Positions 7,116-9,364 of a DNA stretch of 9,364 nt are shown here, in pieces. This stretch comes from Chlorobiota bacterium (lineage in GTDB: Bacteria > Bacteroidota > Ignavibacteria > Ignavibacteriales > Ignavibacteriaceae): NCBI GenBank assembly GCA_008363265.1, contig RHKR01000068.1, forward strand, positions 1 through 9,364, read 5' to 3'. Below the pieces are notes generated by a model. The model saw nothing but the letters and a program-made list of their open reading frames with translations. It was not told the DNA's origin and ran no database searches. The translations under genes and the position numbers were made by a program. Position 1 is the stretch's first letter; every line of letters starts with the position of its first letter.

Positions 7116-7886
7116 TCACATTGTTTTTATCAGGTCAGTAAAAGCATCAACTCTTGTCACTTCTCGCGGCTCAACCAAAAAAGGCAGCAGATCTTCCTTT
7201 AAAGTTCCCGTATCAAGTGATTGACATCTGGTGAGGAGCCTGCTTCTCAGTTCGTGGGTATTTGAAATACCTGCCTTTGCGTTAAGATAATTGAAATCCG
7301 GTACTGTTTTTGAAAACAGGTATGTTGCATCGTAGAAATCGCGCCCCTTCAGTGTTTTCCTGTTTAGAATCGCCCACAATTTCTGTGACAGCAATACCCC
7401 GGGTGGAGCGATTTTGATCCTCTGGAAAACATCGAATTTATTCAGTAGAAAATCATCAGGCGTATAGGGAATAAATTGCTCCTCTGTATCCAATTGAATG
7501 AGGATCTTCTCCGATTCATACCCGGACAGATCAAGATCGAACAGCAACCCCGGAAATCTGAAATAACATCTGAAGGCATTTCTGCTGACTATTTTAATCT
7601 CAACTGAATACCCTTCATCCGAGAACATTTCCACTATCAAATCAGATATCTCTCCGAACTCATCCAGACTCAGACCGAAGTTATCAAGATCAATATCCTC
7701 GGAGAACCTTCTGGTCCCGTGAGCGATCCTGATCGCGGTACCTCCAATAAAACAGAGTTTATCTGCGTATTTACTGCTGAAAACAACTGACAGTATCCTG
7801 AATTGCAGATACTCCCTTAGAATGTGTCGTTTGAACAGGACTTCTTTTCCTGAATAGAATGAACTTATCGCTTCCAGGCTTATCAT
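7116..7886 (-). CDS. abiEii: AbiEii-family nucleotidyltransferase toxin (type IV toxin-antitoxin)
   Basis: This 256-residue protein is a DUF1814/AbiEii-type nucleotidyltransferase, the toxin half of AbiE type IV toxin-antitoxin systems. Characterised members modify tRNA acceptor ends or otherwise block growth, and some AbiE systems abort phage infection. The visible family motifs are FIGGTAIRI (GGT at 48-50), RRFSEDIDLD with the metal-binding pair Asp64-x-Asp66, a third motif region ILIQLD around 128-133, and QKLWAILNR with GRDFYD (Asp183, Asp186) near 168-186. All core residues look intact. The ATG at 7884-7886 follows the antitoxin stop codon with no gap (TAAATG), which implies coupled translation and fixes the start. 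The gene is convergent with the hybrid kinase and looks more AT-rich than gatED, as expected of a mobile defence cassette, although I did not compute composition. The exact target and phage specificity cannot be read from the sequence. Confidence 0.88.
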   Translation of the reverse strand: MISLEAISSFYSGKEVLFKRHILREYLQFRILSVVFSSKYADKLCFIGGTAIRIAHGTRRFSEDIDLDNFGLSLDEFGEISDLIVEMFSDEGYSVEIKIVSRNAFRCYFRFPGLLFDLDLSGYESEKILIQLDTEEQFIPYTPDDFLLNKFDVFQRIKIAPPGVLLSQKLWAILNRKTLKGRDFYDATYLFSKTVPDFNYLNAKAGISNTHELRSRLLTRCQSLDTGTLKEDLLPFLVEPREVTRVDAFTDLIKTM

Positions 7887-8498
7887 TTATAAGATCCTTT
7901 CGAGGTTCCTGAACCGTCGGGTCAATGTGGGGGAATCGATGTACTCGAGCCAGGCGGTGATTTTCTTGAAATTCATTCCGGCAAACCCGTCACTGTTTAT
8001 TCGCAATTCCTCAAGTTTACCTTGATCCTCAAGTCCGGGATTGAGATAAAGGTAATCAAGAATTGCTTTTTCCGGGGTGGCGATACGGATGGCCGTGTTT
8101 CTGTACAGCTTCAGATCATACCCGAACATTAGGGCCGGCTTGATCTTCCTGTAAATATAAAGCCCGGACACGGATTCGAAGCGTGTGGTTTTCTTTGTGC
8201 TTACCGAAGTGATTGCAAAGGATGTCTCGGGAATTAAACCATGCAGACTTAAAGCACTCTCCAGTGAAACATAAGAGGGGGAGTACAACTTGTTCGCCAC
8301 TAGGAAAAGCATCATTTCATCGGGCCGGTTCTCGCTGAAAGTGAAGACATTCTTCGCCATGCGACGGATATATCCTTTTTTCTGCCACTCCACCAAACGG
8401 TGGTAGTAAACCTTATCATCCAAAGCGGCCACATCACCCGAAGTGAAAAGGGGGTAACCGGCCAAAGTGGTTCTAAAAGATTGAAAATTCATAAACAT
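7887..8498 (-). CDS. abiEi: AbiEi-family antitoxin with N-terminal winged helix
   Basis: This is the antitoxin partner of the adjacent AbiEii protein. AbiEi proteins bind their own promoter through an N-terminal winged helix-turn-helix and counter the toxin without necessarily binding it. From the ATG at 8498 the protein has 203 residues. Residues about 10-50 (LFTSGDVAAL...VEWQKKGYIRR...NVFTF) fit the winged helix. The C-terminal region has the recognisable family run YVSLESALSLHGLIPE, ITSVSTKKTTRFES, YIYRKIKPAL and TPEKAILDYLYL. The frame extends to a TTG at 8525, but that codon would lie almost at the predicted transcription start, so ATG at 8498 (or 8492) is preferred. There is no Shine-Dalgarno match. 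An intrinsic terminator directly upstream separates it from the peptidase gene, so the pair is probably transcribed and self-repressed from its own promoter. Confidence 0.82.
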   Translation of the reverse strand: MFMNFQSFRTTLAGYPLFTSGDVAALDDKVYYHRLVEWQKKGYIRRMAKNVFTFSENRPDEMMLFLVANKLYSPSYVSLESALSLHGLIPETSFAITSVSTKKTTRFESVSGLYIYRKIKPALMFGYDLKLYRNTAIRIATPEKAILDYLYLNPGLEDQGKLEELRINSDGFAGMNFKKITAWLEYIDSPTLTRRFRNLERIL

Positions 8499-8533
8499 TT
8501 CATTTTTATACTGTTTAAAGTACAAAAAAGAAA

Positions 8534-8566
8534 CAAAATTAACTAAATAAATCCCGATTCAGACAA
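8534..8566 (-). promoter_or_regulatory. Possible promoter of the abiE operon
   Basis: Reading the minus strand, TTG at 8566-8564 and TAATTTTG at 8541-8534 match the Bacteroidota -33/-7 pattern (TTTG, TAnnTTTG) with a 22-base spacer, slightly long. Transcription would start near 8529, about 30 bases before the ATG at 8498. The identical octamer precedes the hybrid kinase. The -33 part overlaps the T-run of the upstream terminator, so the elements are compact. Confidence 0.4.
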
Positions 8567-8600
8567 AAAAGAGGCCGCCTTTTTGAGACAGCCTCTCTTT
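8565..8600 (-). terminator. Intrinsic terminator of the S46 peptidase gene
   Basis: On the minus strand, AAAGAGAGGC (8600-8591) pairs with GCCTCTTTTT (8575-8566), ten positions including one G-T pair, around a 15-base loop. The T-run that ends the stem is on the peptidase transcript side, six bases after the stop codon at 8607-8609. This is the clearest terminator in the window, and it insulates the abiE pair from the peptidase gene. Confidence 0.85.
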
Positions 8601-8606
8601 CAATAT

Positions 8607-9364
8607 TTAGTCGCGTGAACCGTTCTTAAGCTCATCGGCCAAGGGGAGGGCCTTGTAAACTTTCAGTATGGCTTCGTACATCCCTTTTGAATCGACACCG
8701 ACGGTGCGGTTAACTTCCGGGAGGTAGATGAAGTTTCCCATGAGCGACTCGATGTTGCCGTCGAACGCGAGGCCGATAACCTCGGCATTCCTGTTAATTA
8801 TCGCGCTGCCTGAGTTGCCGCCCACGATATCGTTGGTGGAGACAAAGTTGAACGGTGTTGAGAGATCGAGAGTTTCGGGAACCTTCTCCCATCTTTCGGG
8901 GAGGTTGAAGGGGTACTTCCCGTTGTTCGAGAAGAACCTGTCGTAGAGACCGTAAAATGTGGTTTTTACAGGTGCCACGGTTCCGTTGTAGTTATAGCCC
9001 TGCATCAGTCCATCGCTGATGCGGAGGGTTCTGTTGGCATCGGGTGAAATGGAGGGTCCGTACATCTTGTAGAGGATCTGACCAACGAGACCGAAAGTGA
9101 GGTTCTCGGTATCGGTTATCTCCTTCTGTTTTGCCCTGAGATCGTCAACCACGGTTTTGTATTTCGCGAAATGAGCGACGAACGGATCGTTGAGGGAGAG
9201 GATCTCTTCGGGGGTCATTGTAAAGAACTTCTGAACTGTAGCCGCGTCCTTAAAGAGTGAGGAGGCAATAAGCCTTTTCGCGGCCGTTCCCGTCTCTTCA
9301 CCTTTGAATAGGTGTGCGGCGTATTCGTGATCTGCGCCCGAGTTCAGTTTTATATACTCAAGGT
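8607..9364 (-). CDS. S46 family dipeptidyl-peptidase (DPP7-like), C-terminal part
   Basis: This is the last 251 residues of a DPP7/DPP11-family serine exopeptidase, cut by the right edge. Whole members have about 700 residues, are exported, and remove dipeptides from peptide N-termini in the periplasm of bacteria that feed on peptides. The nucleophile motif is STNDIVGGNSGSAI, with the catalytic Ser codon at 8811-8813. It is followed by GLAFDGN and VNRTVGVDSKGMYEAIL, the conserved family end. The residue in FDGN is Gly, as in DPP7 (hydrophobic P1 preference); DPP11 enzymes for acidic residues have Arg there. This suggests the DPP7-like type, but a single position is not proof. The frame remains open upstream of the ATG at 9218 to the edge, reading LEYIKLNSGADHEY and onward, so that ATG is internal. 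The His and Asp of the triad and the signal peptide lie outside the window. Confidence 0.93.
   Translation of the reverse strand, partial: LEYIKLNSGADHEYAAHLFKGEETGTAAKRLIASSLFKDAATVQKFFTMTPEEILSLNDPFVAHFAKYKTVVDDLRAKQKEITDTENLTFGLVGQILYKMYGPSISPDANRTLRISDGLMQGYNYNGTVAPVKTTFYGLYDRFFSNNGKYPFNLPERWEKVPETLDLSTPFNFVSTNDIVGGNSGSAIINRNAEVIGLAFDGNIESLMGNFIYLPEVNRTVGVDSKGMYEAILKVYKALPLADELKNGSRD

Noticed and set aside
8499..8525. TTG start at 8525 for the antitoxin
   Set aside because: It would sit only a few bases after the inferred transcript start, and two in-frame ATGs follow at 8498 and 8492.

Overview
The window looks like chromosome from a bacterium of the Bacteroidota/Chlorobi/Ignavibacteria assemblage. 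This is an inference from three things: an extracytoplasmic two-component propeller sensor, an S46 dipeptidyl-peptidase (a bacterial-only family to my knowledge), and two copies of the octamer TAATTTTG, a match to the Bacteroidota -7 promoter consensus TAnnTTTG, placed upstream of genes. Ignavibacteria would be my first guess, but nothing here fixes the genus. Genes cover almost everything, and no gene-free stretch exceeds about 175 bases.

Layout, left to right. (1) Positions 1-1646, minus strand: the N-terminal part of an exported beta-propeller sensor. It is broken by an apparent one-base frameshift near 694-698 and runs off the left edge. (2) Positions 1819-5113, plus strand: two overlapping genes encoding subunits E and D of an archaeal-type Glu-tRNA(Gln) amidotransferase. 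This is the most unusual content, because GatDE is the textbook archaeal route to Gln-tRNA(Gln) while bacteria normally use GatCAB or GlnRS. (3) Positions 5114-5228: an intergenic stretch with a tandem heptamer, a 14-bp GC palindrome and a possible promoter. (4) Positions 5229-6980, plus strand: a soluble GAF hybrid histidine kinase with a C-terminal receiver. (5) Positions 6981-7115: a second 14-bp GC palindrome with the same core, and a hairpin between convergent genes. (6) Positions 7116-8498, minus strand: an AbiE-type (type IV) toxin-antitoxin pair, antitoxin first, joined as TAAATG. (7) Positions 8565-8600: a strong intrinsic terminator for the next gene. (8) Positions 8607-9364, minus strand: the C-terminal third of an S46 dipeptidyl-peptidase of the DPP7-like (FDGN) type, cut by the right edge.

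How the genes fit together: gatE and gatD form one translationally coupled operon and should make one enzyme complex. abiEi and abiEii are a second coupled unit, apparently with their own promoter. The sensor fragment, the soluble hybrid kinase and the peptidase show no clear functional link to these units. The GC-core palindromes flank the kinase gene on both sides and look like a dispersed intergenic repeat. No tRNA, rRNA, CRISPR array, insertion sequence or origin was recognised.
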